A stretch of 32,661 nucleotides of DNA from an uncultured bacterium (GCA_905215835.1 CAJMRR010000002.1:1-32661); one strand, 5' to 3'. Positions 15,738-24,254 are shown, numbered from the stretch's first letter. Notes: generated from the sequence alone by a model not told the origin. Numbers and translations: made by a program.

Positions 15738-16460
15738 GGCGAGGGCTTGGCGCTGGAGCTCGATGAGCTCGGCGATACCTTTGTCGCCCAGGTCGAGCAG
15801 GGCGTTGAGGCGTTTGCGGTCAAAGGGCGCCTGCTCGCCGGTGCCCTGGAGCTCGATCATCTCGCCGGTGTCGGTGGCGACGAGGTTCATGTCGACCTCG
15901 GCATGACTGTCCTCGGAATAATCGAGGTCAAGCAGCGTATTGCCGTCGACAACGCCCATGGAGATGGCAGCCACCTGGCCGGTAAGCGGGATGCGCTCGA
16001 TCTTTCCCGCCTCGACCCACATGGCGAGGGCGTCGCGCAGCGCCACCCAGGCGCCGGTAATGCTCGCTGTACGCGTGCCGCCATCGGCCTGAATCACATC
16101 GCAGTCGACGGTGACGGTGTACTCGCCGAGCGCCTTCATGTTGACGACGGTACGCAGGCTGCGGCCAATGAGGCGCTCGATCTCCATGGAGCGGCCCTTG
16201 CGGTTGGCGTGCTCGCGCTTGCAGCGCTTGCCGGTCGATGCCGGCAGCATGGCGTATTCCGCGGTCACCCAGCCGGCCTTAGCTCCCTTTCGCCAGCCCG
16301 GCACGCCCTCCTCGATAGTGGCGGCGCACAGCACGCGCGTGTCGCCGAACTCGGCCAAACACGAGCCGTGGGCGTGCTTCATGACGCCACGGGTGAGCTT
16401 AACGGGGCGCAACTCGTTGGCGGCGCGACCGTTAGCGCGGTTGACCTGCATGTACTCCAT
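15735..16460 (-). CDS. rph: ribonuclease PH
   Basis: Phosphorolytic 3'-5' exoribonuclease that trims tRNA 3' ends. The 241-aa product has the RNase PH landmarks: NELRPVKLTRGVMKHAHGSC, GDTRVLCAATIEEGVPGW, AEYAMLPAST, RLIGRSLRTVV (phosphate-site region), CDVIQADGGTRTASITGA and EVDMNLVATDTGEMIELQGT. The ATG at 16460 has AAAGGA seven bases upstream. It follows murI by 54 bases and is the last gene of the murE-HAD-murI-rph run. Confidence 0.97.
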   Translation of the reverse strand: MEYMQVNRANGRAANELRPVKLTRGVMKHAHGSCLAEFGDTRVLCAATIEEGVPGWRKGAKAGWVTAEYAMLPASTGKRCKREHANRKGRSMEIERLIGRSLRTVVNMKALGEYTVTVDCDVIQADGGTRTASITGAWVALRDALAMWVEAGKIERIPLTGQVAAISMGVVDGNTLLDLDYSEDSHAEVDMNLVATDTGEMIELQGTGEQAPFDRKRLNALLDLGDKGIAELIELQRQALA

Positions 16461-16514
16461 AGAAATATCCTTTCGGCAAAAGATGTGGCGAAGGCTTTGG
16501 CGGCTGCCTTACAT

Positions 16515-17399
16515 CTATTTCAGCTCATCGATATCGATATGTTCGATGCTCTTGAGCGGCTGACCAAAGATAAAGCTACCCGCCACCGCAAACTCGGCAA
16601 TGTTATCGGCCGTCGTGGCAAAACGATGCTGCGGCTCGGCGGCGTCGCCCGCCAGCTGCTCGCGGCGCGTGAGGATATCGGTCAGCTCGCGCGTGGTCTC
16701 CTCGGCGGAACTCACGACGCGTACCCCAGGCCCCAGCGCATGGCGGATAGGTCCCACCAACAGCGGGAAATGCGTACATCCAAGCACCACGGTATCGATA
16801 CCGTGGTCGCGCAGCGGCTCAACCGTGGCACCCACCAGCGCACGCACGGCAGGCGTATCGAAGATGTCCTCGTTCTCAAGCCACTGTTCCTGCAGATGTG
16901 CACCCGAGGCAAGCTCGTGTTCGACAACCTCGACAAAGCTCGAGGCAGGACAGCCGTATACATCGACGCCGGCATCTAGATCCTGAATGGCGCGCGTGTA
17001 GGCGCCCGAGCGAATGGTGAGGTTGGTAGCGAGCACGCCCACGCGACGCGTACGCGTGCTGTTGATTGCTGCACGGGCACCCGGCGCGATCACGCCGATC
17101 ACGGGAACGTCGAGCACCTGCTGGGCCAAACGCAAGGCCGCAGCGGTTGCCGTGTTGCAGGCGATGACCATAATCTTGACGTCGTGCTTCGAAAGCCAAC
17201 GACCCGCCTGCAACGCAAACGAGCGCACCTCATCCTCGGTGCGCGTGCCGTAGGGGCAGCGCTTGGTGTCGCCAAAGTAGTAGACGGACTCGTGCGGCAG
17301 CGCCGTCGCAATCGCGCGCGCAACCGTCAGACCGCCCAAACCAGAATCGAACACGCCAATCGGGCGCGTGTCGCCTGCCGGATTCTCGATATCGGACAT
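16515..17399 (-). CDS. murI: glutamate racemase
   Basis: Converts L-glutamate to the D-glutamate needed for the peptidoglycan stem peptide, in the cytoplasm and without a cofactor. The 294-aa product shows GVFDSGLGGLTVARAI (15-30), YFGDTKRCPYG, the first catalytic cysteine in ACNTAT (Cys81) and the second in GCTHFPLL (Cys208). It lies 51 bases after the HAD gene and near murE, which fits a wall-precursor cluster, and is followed by rph, a common neighbour in other bacteria. Confidence 0.97.
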   Translation of the reverse strand: MSDIENPAGDTRPIGVFDSGLGGLTVARAIATALPHESVYYFGDTKRCPYGTRTEDEVRSFALQAGRWLSKHDVKIMVIACNTATAAALRLAQQVLDVPVIGVIAPGARAAINSTRTRRVGVLATNLTIRSGAYTRAIQDLDAGVDVYGCPASSFVEVVEHELASGAHLQEQWLENEDIFDTPAVRALVGATVEPLRDHGIDTVVLGCTHFPLLVGPIRHALGPGVRVVSSAEETTRELTDILTRREQLAGDAAEPQHRFATTADNIAEFAVAGSFIFGQPLKSIEHIDIDELK

Positions 17400-17450
17400 T
17401 ACCTCACCAGTCTCTCTCGAAAAGACATGTCCAAGTGCGGCGACGCCGCG

Positions 17451-18362
17451 CTACGAACGCGCCGCGACCAGCAGCTCTGCCGTCGCCGCCCAACCGTCGA
17501 TAATTTTGCCACGCGTAACGAAAGCGTTCTCGCAAGCAGCCAGGAACTCAGGCGCGCCGGCGCTCGTCAGGCCATTCTCGACCAGGCAGAACGTGCCCAC
17601 GTGATCGGCCATGTAGAAGTCGGACTCGGAATCGCCGAGCGCCAACGTCTCCTCGCGCTCGATCCCTAGGTGCTCGCAGAAGCGCGCAATGGCGACGCCC
17701 TTGTTGAGACCCGCGGGATTGATGTTGAATGCGCGGCCGTCCTCGACGCGATCGAGCTCGAGCGTCGTCGGCTTGGACAGGTGAGTCAGATGGCCGTTGC
17801 ACGCCCAGATCAGACCGCAGCCGGCCTCGTCCAGGATGGCCTGAACCTCATCGTCGGGCACATCGCCGCGCATGCCGACGGTGACCTCACGGTATTTGTA
17901 GCCGGTCGACATGTCGTTGTGATACTCGATCTTGTGCGGCCAGCGGGCGAGGATCTTCTCGCACACGCCGGTCTGCTCGATCACCTGGTGCGGCGTGAGG
18001 CCGCAAGAGGGGTCGTAGGGCATGTCGCCGGTCAGATACTCCCAATCGTTGGCTTTAAGGTCGTACATGACCAGACCGCCCATCTCGCCAATGTAGGAGT
18101 TGAGGCCGAGCACGCGCGCGTCCTCGTGGATCATGGTACGGTTGCGGCCCGAGGTGGGAACCACCTGAATACCAGCGCGAGCGAGCGCCACGACGGCCTC
18201 GACGAGTTTGGTCGAGGGGTTGCCGTCGTTGTCGCGCAGCACGCACGAGCCGGGTGCAAGCATCGTGGCATCCAGGTCGGTAAAGACGTACTTGACCTTG
18301 GCCAAGCGCTCGCGCATCTCGCCCGAAAGCTCGGCGACGGTCGGCAGGGTATTGTGGGACAT
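17451..18362 (-). CDS. HAD-IIB (Cof-type) family phosphatase
   Basis: A 303-aa haloacid dehalogenase superfamily protein, probably a cytoplasmic phosphatase of small phosphorylated metabolites. Motif I is FTDLDATML, so the usual DxDGT carries Ala in place of Gly; motif II is the Thr/Ser in VVPTSGRN; motif III and IV appear as NKGVAIARFCEHLGI and LALGDSESDFYM. The large C2-type cap sits between motifs II and III. The ATG at 18362 (MSHNTLPTVAEL) has GGAG five bases upstream; an upstream in-frame ATG (18404) lacks this. It sits between murE and murI, possibly in the same transcript. The substrate is not predictable. Confidence 0.85.
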   Translation of the reverse strand: MSHNTLPTVAELSGEMRERLAKVKYVFTDLDATMLAPGSCVLRDNDGNPSTKLVEAVVALARAGIQVVPTSGRNRTMIHEDARVLGLNSYIGEMGGLVMYDLKANDWEYLTGDMPYDPSCGLTPHQVIEQTGVCEKILARWPHKIEYHNDMSTGYKYREVTVGMRGDVPDDEVQAILDEAGCGLIWACNGHLTHLSKPTTLELDRVEDGRAFNINPAGLNKGVAIARFCEHLGIEREETLALGDSESDFYMADHVGTFCLVENGLTSAGAPEFLAACENAFVTRGKIIDGWAATAELLVAARS

Positions 18363-18469
18363 GGTTACTCCGTTTACGTAGAAGGGTTTGGACTTGGACG
18401 GCATGTTTTGATTGAGGGAACACGCTTATGGCGACAGCGCACTCAGGGCGCCGCCGCCATCATGGTTCA

Positions 18470-20032
18470 TTAGTCAAACTGGGCAACATCGATCAGGCGA
18501 TTGGCCAGCGAAAGGTCGCTCTCGATGGGCACGAACTCGTCGCCCACGTGCATGAGCTCCTCGTCACCCTTTGCCAGCAGCAAGACAATGGTGGGAGCAT
18601 CGGGGTTGACGTACTCCTCGCGCGCCGCCTTGAACGCCGCATGCACAGCGGCTTCGCGATCGAGGATGATCTTGTTCGGCGTATCGTCGGGAACATGTTC
18701 GGCAAGCTCGCGACAGACCTTCATCGGGTCCTCGTGAGCCGGGTCCTCATTGGCAAAGATCATCAGGTCGGAATACGGTGCGGCCTCGCGCGGAAGCTGC
18801 TCGCGGCGCTCCTGCGCCTTGCCGCCGGCAGCGCCAAACACCGCAATGACCGGACTAGCGGGAAACGCGCGCTTGACCGACGAGAAAAGCGAGCGGAACG
18901 AAAGCTGGTTGTGCGCGTAGTCGACGACACAAATCACGCGGCCGTCCTTCGACTCCACGACCTCCATACGGCCCGGCACACGCAGTTTTGAGAGGCCCTT
19001 CTTGATAGCCTCGATACCGATGCCGATCTCGCGCGCAGCGGCGATAGCGACCAGCGCGTTCTCCACGTTAAAGTCGCCCGCGATACCCAGCAGGACCTTC
19101 TCCCCCGCCTCGGACTCGTCGGCGCTCATGCCGTGCAAGTTGAACTCGATGTTAAAGCCGAGCATGCGGACATCGCTCGCCCACAGGCTTGCCTCGGGAT
19201 GCTCGACGCCAACGGTCACCAAGCGCTCGGCCGTCGACGCTGCCTCTAGCACACGGTCAACCTCTTCGGTGCCTAGATTCACCACGGCGGTCTTTGCCTG
19301 GTCAAAGATCCTGAGTTTGCTCTCAAAATAATCCTCAAACGTGGGGTGTTCGATCGGCGAGATGTGGTCGCGGCCGATGTTGAGGAAGCACGCCACGTCA
19401 AACGGCAGATTCTCGACGCGTTGGTACTTGAGCGCCTGGCTCGAAACCTCCATGACCATGGACTGGCGACCGGACGTGCGGCAGTTGGCGATATGGCGCC
19501 AGACCTCGGGGGCCTCGGGCGTAGTATTGGTGCTCTCGTAGCACTCGATGCCATCGTCGGTACTCACCGAGCCGATCATGCCGCAGGACTCGCCCGCCGC
19601 TTTGATAATCGACTGGAGCATAAAAGCGGCCGTGGTCTTTCCCTTGGTACCGGTGATACCCACGATCTTGACGTCGTGGTCGGGACGGTCGTAGACCTCC
19701 GGCGGCAACAGGGCCATGGCCGTGCGAACGCTATCAACAACCAGCATCGCAGCACCGCTCTCCTGCGCCAGCGGCTCCAGAGACTCGACCAGTGACTCCT
19801 CGCACACAAATGCGACGGCGCCCGCATCGAGCGCCATGCTCAAAAACGCGGGCTTAAAGGCAGCACCTTTGCAGAAGAACACGTCACCTGCCGAGACCGC
19901 GCGCGAATCAAACGAGCAGCCGGTCACGGCACGCTCGTCAACCTGCTCTGATGCGCGCAGCTCGCCGCACACATCGAGAAGCTTGGCAAGCGTATCGACC
20001 GTGGTCACGGTCGCGGAATCCGAATGGTGCAT
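18470..20032 (-). CDS. murE: Mur ligase, UDP-MurNAc-tripeptide synthetase type (MurE)
   Basis: Adds the third amino acid to UDP-MurNAc-L-Ala-D-Glu with ATP. Its 520 aa show the N-terminal UDP-binding domain (SFDSRAVSAGDVFF), the P-loop GITGTKGKTT (125-134), the carbamate-lysine region ESKLRIFD, and the C-terminal domain with FGAAGGKAQERR. The position that in DAP-adding enzymes reads DNPR is here NEDPA (428-432), followed by HEDP, which resembles the Lys-adding form; the third residue is therefore probably L-Lys, L-Orn or another diamine and not meso-DAP. The start has AAAGGTG upstream. It leads the murE-HAD-murI-rph run. Confidence 0.93.
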   Translation of the reverse strand: MHHSDSATVTTVDTLAKLLDVCGELRASEQVDERAVTGCSFDSRAVSAGDVFFCKGAAFKPAFLSMALDAGAVAFVCEESLVESLEPLAQESGAAMLVVDSVRTAMALLPPEVYDRPDHDVKIVGITGTKGKTTAAFMLQSIIKAAGESCGMIGSVSTDDGIECYESTNTTPEAPEVWRHIANCRTSGRQSMVMEVSSQALKYQRVENLPFDVACFLNIGRDHISPIEHPTFEDYFESKLRIFDQAKTAVVNLGTEEVDRVLEAASTAERLVTVGVEHPEASLWASDVRMLGFNIEFNLHGMSADESEAGEKVLLGIAGDFNVENALVAIAAAREIGIGIEAIKKGLSKLRVPGRMEVVESKDGRVICVVDYAHNQLSFRSLFSSVKRAFPASPVIAVFGAAGGKAQERREQLPREAAPYSDLMIFANEDPAHEDPMKVCRELAEHVPDDTPNKIILDREAAVHAAFKAAREEYVNPDAPTIVLLLAKGDEELMHVGDEFVPIESDLSLANRLIDVAQFD

Positions 20033-20091
20033 CTTTCACCTTTCTCAGCCATTTGGCAGGGACGGTTTTCATAGTAACTGAAACGTGCTCG

Positions 20092-20119
20092 CGCAAAAAC
20101 GGCTCCCGGAGGAGCCGTT
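20092..20119 (-). terminator. terminator of asnB
   Basis: AACGGCTCC (20098-20106) pairs perfectly with GGAGCCGTT (20111-20119) around a 4-base loop; on the minus strand TTTGCG follows. It is about 25 bases past the asnB stop. Confidence 0.8.
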
Positions 20120-20144
20120 ACGCGCAGGCGTTCGTAAGCCGAGG

Positions 20145-22025
20145 CTAGGCAGCCTGAACAGAAGGCTGGCCCTCGTCGATAAAGAAGCGCTTGTACCACA
20201 CTAGGAACACGAGCGGCGTATAGATCTTGCGCTGGAAATCGCCCTTGCCCGCAAAGTGCAGATCGAGCAGGTGCATGAGCTCGTCGGTATTGAAGAACTC
20301 ACTTGCCCACGGCGCGGTGAAGTACTCCTTGACATAGTCGTACCACTTTTGCTCGCGCAGCCAGTAGACAATCGGCACCGGGAAGCCCACCTTGGGACGG
20401 GTGGCCCACTCATCGGGCAGCGACTTGTTGGCAGCGTGGCGGAGTACCTGTTTGTTGCCGTTCTCGTTGATGCGGTAGCGGTCGGGAATGTGCTCGGCGA
20501 ACTCCATGACTTTGCGGTCCAGGAAGGGCACGCGCAGCTCCAGCGAGTGCGCCATGCACATCTTGTCGGCCTTGAGCAGAATGTCGCCCGGGAGCCACAT
20601 GTTCATGTCCAAGTACTGCTTCTTGACCAGCTCGGGCTGACCCTTCACGCGCGCATAGATGGGAGCGGCAAGCTCGAAGGCGCCATCGCCGGTGTTGTAC
20701 TCGGGCTTGAGCACGCCGTCGACCTCGCGCTCCGGCCATACCAGAGCCTGTCCCAGGAACGACTTCTCGGGGATCTCGGCACCCTTGACCAGGAAGTTAT
20801 GTCCCTTGAAGTACGGCATATGCAGCGCCAGGTTACCGAGCGCGCGACGGATGGGCAGCGGCACCATCTTTTTGTACTTGCGCACCGGGACCGTGTCCTC
20901 GTAGTAGGCGTAGCCGCCAAAGAGCTCGTCGGCGCCTTCGCCCGAAAGCACGACGGTGACGTCCTTGCGGGCCATCTCGGCCAAGAACCACAGCGGCACG
21001 GAAGACAGGTTGGACTGTGGCTCGTCCATGTGATACTGGATGTCCTCGAGCGCACCGAAGAACTCGTCGGCGGTAATCATCTTGCGAACGTTCTCGACGC
21101 CGAGCTTATCGGAAAGCTCCTTGGCGTAGTTGGTCTCGTTAAAGTTCTTGTAGTCAAAGCCCACCGAGAAGGTCTTGTCGGGCATGAGGCAAGCGGCGAT
21201 GTAGCTAGAGTCGACGCCACCGGAGAGGAACGACGCGACCTTGACGTCGGCGATGCGATGGGCCTCGACACTCTCGTGCACGACCTCGTCCAGCTCATCG
21301 ACATACTCTTCGAACGGCTTCTCGACGGCAGAGTAATCGCAATCCCAGTAGCGCTCGATGTTCATCTTGCCGGTCGGGATATCGACGGTAAAGTAGTGCG
21401 CCGGCGGCAGCTTGTAGACACCCTCGAAGAAGGTCTCCTCGGTTGCCGAATACTGCAGCGTCATGTACGGACGCAGGGCCTTTTTGTTGACCGCCTTGTG
21501 GAAGTGCGGGTAGTCCAGGAAGCTCTTGATCTCGGAACCAAAGAGCACGCCCGGAGCGCCGTCGCCCGCATCGGCCATGGGATAGTAGTAGAGCGGCTTG
21601 ATGCCAAAGATGTCGCGGGCGCCAAAAAGCTTGTTCTTCTTTTTGTCCCAGATGACGAAGGCGTACATACCGCGCAGGCGATCGAGAACGGCCTCGCCCC
21701 ACTCCTCGTAGCCGTGCAGGAGGCTCTCGGTGTCGGCGCCGCAGTGGAACTTGTAGCCCTTGGCCTCGAGCTCGGAACGGAGTTCTTGGAAGTTGTAGAT
21801 CTCGCCGTTGAAGACAATGACGACGCTACCGTCCTCGTTGGCCATGGGTTGGGCGCCAGCCTCGGTCAGGTCGAGGATCGACAGGCGGCGGAAGCCGAGG
21901 GCAACGCGGCCGTCGATAAACTGACCGCCCATGTCGGGACCGCGATGGACGATGCGGTCCATCATCTTGGTGAGCACCTCGGATTGGTTATCCGTCCCAC
22001 CGACAAAACCGACAAAACCGCACAT
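20145..22025 (-). CDS. asnB: asparagine synthase (glutamine-hydrolysing)
   Basis: Makes asparagine from aspartate, ATP and glutamine. The 626-aa product begins MCGFVGFVGG with the catalytic Cys2 of the class II glutaminase domain; RRLSILDL and FNGEIYNF follow. The C-terminal synthetase domain has the PP-loop SGGVDSS and later GEGADELFGGY and LLKADKMCMAHSLELRVPFL-type elements. Its length fits the bacterial AsnB family. The ATG at 22025 has AGAGGGG upstream. It has its own terminator and stands alone. In some bacteria AsnB-like enzymes amidate peptidoglycan precursors, so a wall-related role next to murE is possible but unproven. Confidence 0.94.
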   Translation of the reverse strand: MCGFVGFVGGTDNQSEVLTKMMDRIVHRGPDMGGQFIDGRVALGFRRLSILDLTEAGAQPMANEDGSVVIVFNGEIYNFQELRSELEAKGYKFHCGADTESLLHGYEEWGEAVLDRLRGMYAFVIWDKKKNKLFGARDIFGIKPLYYYPMADAGDGAPGVLFGSEIKSFLDYPHFHKAVNKKALRPYMTLQYSATEETFFEGVYKLPPAHYFTVDIPTGKMNIERYWDCDYSAVEKPFEEYVDELDEVVHESVEAHRIADVKVASFLSGGVDSSYIAACLMPDKTFSVGFDYKNFNETNYAKELSDKLGVENVRKMITADEFFGALEDIQYHMDEPQSNLSSVPLWFLAEMARKDVTVVLSGEGADELFGGYAYYEDTVPVRKYKKMVPLPIRRALGNLALHMPYFKGHNFLVKGAEIPEKSFLGQALVWPEREVDGVLKPEYNTGDGAFELAAPIYARVKGQPELVKKQYLDMNMWLPGDILLKADKMCMAHSLELRVPFLDRKVMEFAEHIPDRYRINENGNKQVLRHAANKSLPDEWATRPKVGFPVPIVYWLREQKWYDYVKEYFTAPWASEFFNTDELMHLLDLHFAGKGDFQRKIYTPLVFLVWYKRFFIDEGQPSVQAA

Positions 22026-22196
22026 ATACTATCCCCTCTGCTGTTGCTGGGCATCAAATCGAATCAGTAGCTTTTGAGTATACCCGAGGGCGTAAAGAGG
22101 GGCGGAATGTTCAGGCAATCTCAACTGAATCAGCTCCGCGCCGACACGCGCCAGTTACCTTTAATGGATATGAGATGAATGAGGCGATTGTTTTGC

Positions 22197-22202
22197 TATA
22201 CT
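22197..22202 (+). promoter_or_regulatory. -10 box of tRNA-Val
   Basis: TATACT lies ten bases before the tRNA 5' end, the expected distance for a leader-free tRNA transcript. No good -35 is visible. Confidence 0.45.
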
Positions 22203-22212
22203 CTCTCCGCAC

Positions 22213-22288
22213 GGGCGATTGGCGCAACGGTTAGCGCAGGTGCTTTACACGCACAAGGCTGGGGGTTCGAATCCCTCATCGCCCACCA
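22213..22288 (+). tRNA. tRNA-Val (anticodon TAC)
   Basis: Cloverleaf of 76 bases including CCA: acceptor GGGCGAT/ATCGCCC, D-stem GCGC/GCGC, anticodon stem GGTGC with GCACA (one mismatch at the top pair) and loop TTTACAC, T-stem GGGGG/CCCTC with loop TTCGAAT. It is the only plus-strand gene. Its last 18 bases and terminator are repeated 188 bases downstream. Open frames antisense to it are spurious. Confidence 0.95.
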
Positions 22289-22360
22289 CCGAATTGGAAA
22301 CGGTCCTCGCAAGGGGACCGTTCTTGTTTGCGGCCATCGCAGGGGGATTCGAACCCGACA
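22271..22360 (+). repeat. tRNA-Val 3' end duplication, first copy
   Basis: Bases 22271-22330 match 22459-22518 with one mismatch (60 bases). A weaker match continues to about 22360 and includes GGGATTCGAACCC. The first copy contains the genuine end of tRNA-Val (to 22288) plus its terminator. Confidence 0.85.
22299..22329 (+). terminator. terminator of tRNA-Val
   Basis: AACGGTCC (22299-22306) pairs perfectly with GGACCGTT (22315-22322) around an 8-base loop, followed by CTTGTTT. Confidence 0.85.
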
Positions 22361-22458
22361 GGGTGCGGAGCTGAGGAAACGCGCAAGCGTTTTCCAGCGC
22401 AGCACGCGAGGAGCGGAGCGACGAAGCGGGACGCGGGCGGCGCCAGCCGCACGCGGAC

Positions 22459-22547
22459 ATCCCTCATCGCCCACCACCGAATTGGAAACGGTCCTCGCAA
22501 GGGGACCGTTTTTGTTTGGGCCCAGCGCATGGGATTCGAACCCGCCA
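22459..22547 (+). repeat. tRNA-Val 3' end duplication, second copy
   Basis: Direct repeat of the last 18 bases of tRNA-Val, CCA included, plus the terminator (stem 22487-22494 with 22503-22510, tail TTTTGTTT). There is no tRNA 5' part in front of it, so it is not a functional tRNA. The second GGGATTCGAACCC lies at 22531-22543. Confidence 0.85.
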
Positions 22548-22587
22548 GCACGTCTGTCACAAAGGCCGTGGCCAAAAAATGGCAAAA

Positions 22588-22766
22588 ATGAGTACTGCTA
22601 CTTTGTTTGCAACATATAAAAAGATAGTATTTGCTTAAGTTACGCAACATATGTCCATTATAAGGACTAACAGTTGGATCAAAATCGTGCATTCATCGCC
22701 ATTTCGACTTGCCATCTAGCCTTATTAGTCCAAAATTGCTGCTACCAAATCGGTAGCAGTACTCAT
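22588..22766. repeat. AT-rich island bounded by 14-bp inverted repeats
   Basis: ATGAGTACTGCTAC (22588-22601) and its exact complement (22753-22766) bound about 150 bases that are clearly richer in A and T than the surroundings. With one mismatch the arms extend outward by a few bases. The right arm also forms a local hairpin, CTGCTACC with GGTAGCAG (22739-22759). No open frame is convincing inside. It could be a MITE-like element, a regulatory region left from a lost gene, or foreign DNA. Confidence 0.55.
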
Positions 22767-22901
22767 ATTTAATGTTTTTTGACCAGCAAGTCTCCCTGCC
22801 TTAGCAAATCTAAGGCAAAACGGGCTCCAGACCGCTGAATCATGCCACATAGGGCACGCCCGCAGTCCGGAACCCGGTCCAAATTGAGTTATTGCGCTGC
22901 G
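22767..22901. other. gene-free spacer after argD
   Basis: Continues the AT-rich stretch and then becomes GC-rich near argD. It contains the perfect hairpin TGCCTTAG/CTAAGGCA (22797-22817). No T-run follows it on the minus strand, so no clear argD terminator was found. Confidence 0.5.
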
Positions 22902-24185
22902 TTAGACCAAGACACCCGACAGGATCTCGATCAGACTGTCCACGTCGGCTTCCTCGCAGACGAGCGGCGGCAAGAAACGCAGCGTATGAGCACCCGTAGC
23001 GTTAATCACGGCACCGGCGGCCAGCGCGCGGGCAACAATATCATGTGCGTCGCCCGCGGCATCATCCAAATCACAGCCGAGCATCAGGCCACGGCCACGC
23101 ACCTCTACCACATGCGGAAGCTTAGCCAGCGCCTGCTCCATATAGGCACCCACCTTGGCAGCATGCTCGGCATAATCGCCGCGCACAAGCGCGGAGAGCG
23201 TCGCGGCACACGCCGCGACGGCCAAGCAGCTACCGCCAAAGGTCGAGCCGTGGTCGCCCGGCTTAAACACGTCGGCAATCTCCTTCTTTGCCACGACGGC
23301 ACCCATGGGCACGCCATCAGCAATGCCCTTGGCAAGGCTCATGATGTCGGGCTCCACGCCATAGGTCTGGAACGCAAACGGCTTACCCGTGCGGAAGATA
23401 CCGCACTGGACCTCGTCGGCGATAAGCACGGCGCCCACTTCGTGTGCCAGGTCGCGCGCTGCCGCCATAAACTCCTCGGTCATGGGGTGCACGCCGCTCT
23501 CACCCTGGATCGGCTCGAGCATCACGGCACAAATTTCGCTCCCCAGCTGCTTAAAGATTGCACGCAGTTCATCGACATCGTTGGGCGTGCAGGCCACAAA
23601 GCCACCCGGCAGTGGGCGAAAACTATCCTGCAGCCAATCCTGCATGGTGGCGGCAATGGTTTCGAGCGTACGGCCGTGGAAGCCGCCGCGCATGCACACG
23701 ATGGTGTTGCCGCCGTTACCGGCACGCTTGGCGTACAAGCGCGCGAGCTTCATCGAGCCCTCATTGGCCTCGGCGCCGGAGTTGGCAAAGAAGGTCTCCC
23801 ACACCTGCTCACCCGCAGCCGGGGCACCAAGAGCAGCTGCCGTGGTCTCATCGCCGGCGGCAATGGCATCGGCAAGCACGCGCGCACCATCTACGTCGTC
23901 GTTAGCAAGCTTGGACAGCAGCGCCGCGACCTGGCCGCGCTGCTCGATGTAGAAGTAATTGGAGACATGCATGAGCTTTTTGGTCTGCGCCTCAAGCGCC
24001 GAGAGCACGGCCAGGTTGCCATGACCTAGGCTGCACACGCCGATGCCGGCAAGAAAGTCGAGGTACTCACGGCCATCGTCGCCGGTGAGCTTCATGCCGT
24101 GACCCTCGACAAACTCGACCGGAGAGCGGCCAAAGGTATGCATAACGTAATGGGATTCAAGCGATTGTTGAGTTGTAAGTGACAT
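22902..24185 (-). CDS. argD: acetylornithine aminotransferase
   Basis: PLP enzyme converting N-acetylglutamate semialdehyde to N-acetylornithine in arginine synthesis. The 427-aa product has the class III aminotransferase landmarks: FANSGAEANE (133-142), GGFHGRT, LIADEVQCGIFRTG and the PLP lysine in SLAKGIADGVPMGA (Lys286). Between about residues 93 and 128, just before FFANSGAEA, there is an Ala-rich stretch of roughly 30 residues more than in most ArgD proteins. AAAGG lies upstream of the ATG. Last gene of argC-argJ-argB-argD. Confidence 0.95.
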   Translation of the reverse strand: MSLTTQQSLESHYVMHTFGRSPVEFVEGHGMKLTGDDGREYLDFLAGIGVCSLGHGNLAVLSALEAQTKKLMHVSNYFYIEQRGQVAALLSKLANDDVDGARVLADAIAAGDETTAAALGAPAAGEQVWETFFANSGAEANEGSMKLARLYAKRAGNGGNTIVCMRGGFHGRTLETIAATMQDWLQDSFRPLPGGFVACTPNDVDELRAIFKQLGSEICAVMLEPIQGESGVHPMTEEFMAAARDLAHEVGAVLIADEVQCGIFRTGKPFAFQTYGVEPDIMSLAKGIADGVPMGAVVAKKEIADVFKPGDHGSTFGGSCLAVAACAATLSALVRGDYAEHAAKVGAYMEQALAKLPHVVEVRGRGLMLGCDLDDAAGDAHDIVARALAAGAVINATGAHTLRFLPPLVCEEADVDSLIEILSGVLV

Positions 24186-24254
24186 GGGATGCCTTTCGTT
24201 GGGCGCCAGACGGCGCGGGGCTATGGGTGCAGGAATGGGGCGGCTGCGGGTCAG

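Noticed and set aside
20256..22070. Long plus-strand open frame of 604 codons
   Set aside because: Antisense to asnB; low-complexity Val/Leu/Gly composition, no plausible start site.
22271..22547. Direct repeats as a CRISPR array or as prophage ends
   Set aside because: Only two copies with a 188-base period and no cas or phage genes in the window.
22520..22580. Possible minus-strand tRNA remnant around 22531-22580
   Set aside because: A T-arm-like element is present but the T-stem does not pair well and no anticodon or acceptor stem can be built.
22196..22692. Open frames around tRNA-Val with sequences such as MRDSNPQPCACKAPA
   Set aside because: These are translations antisense to a tRNA gene and its duplicated end, a known source of spurious proteins.
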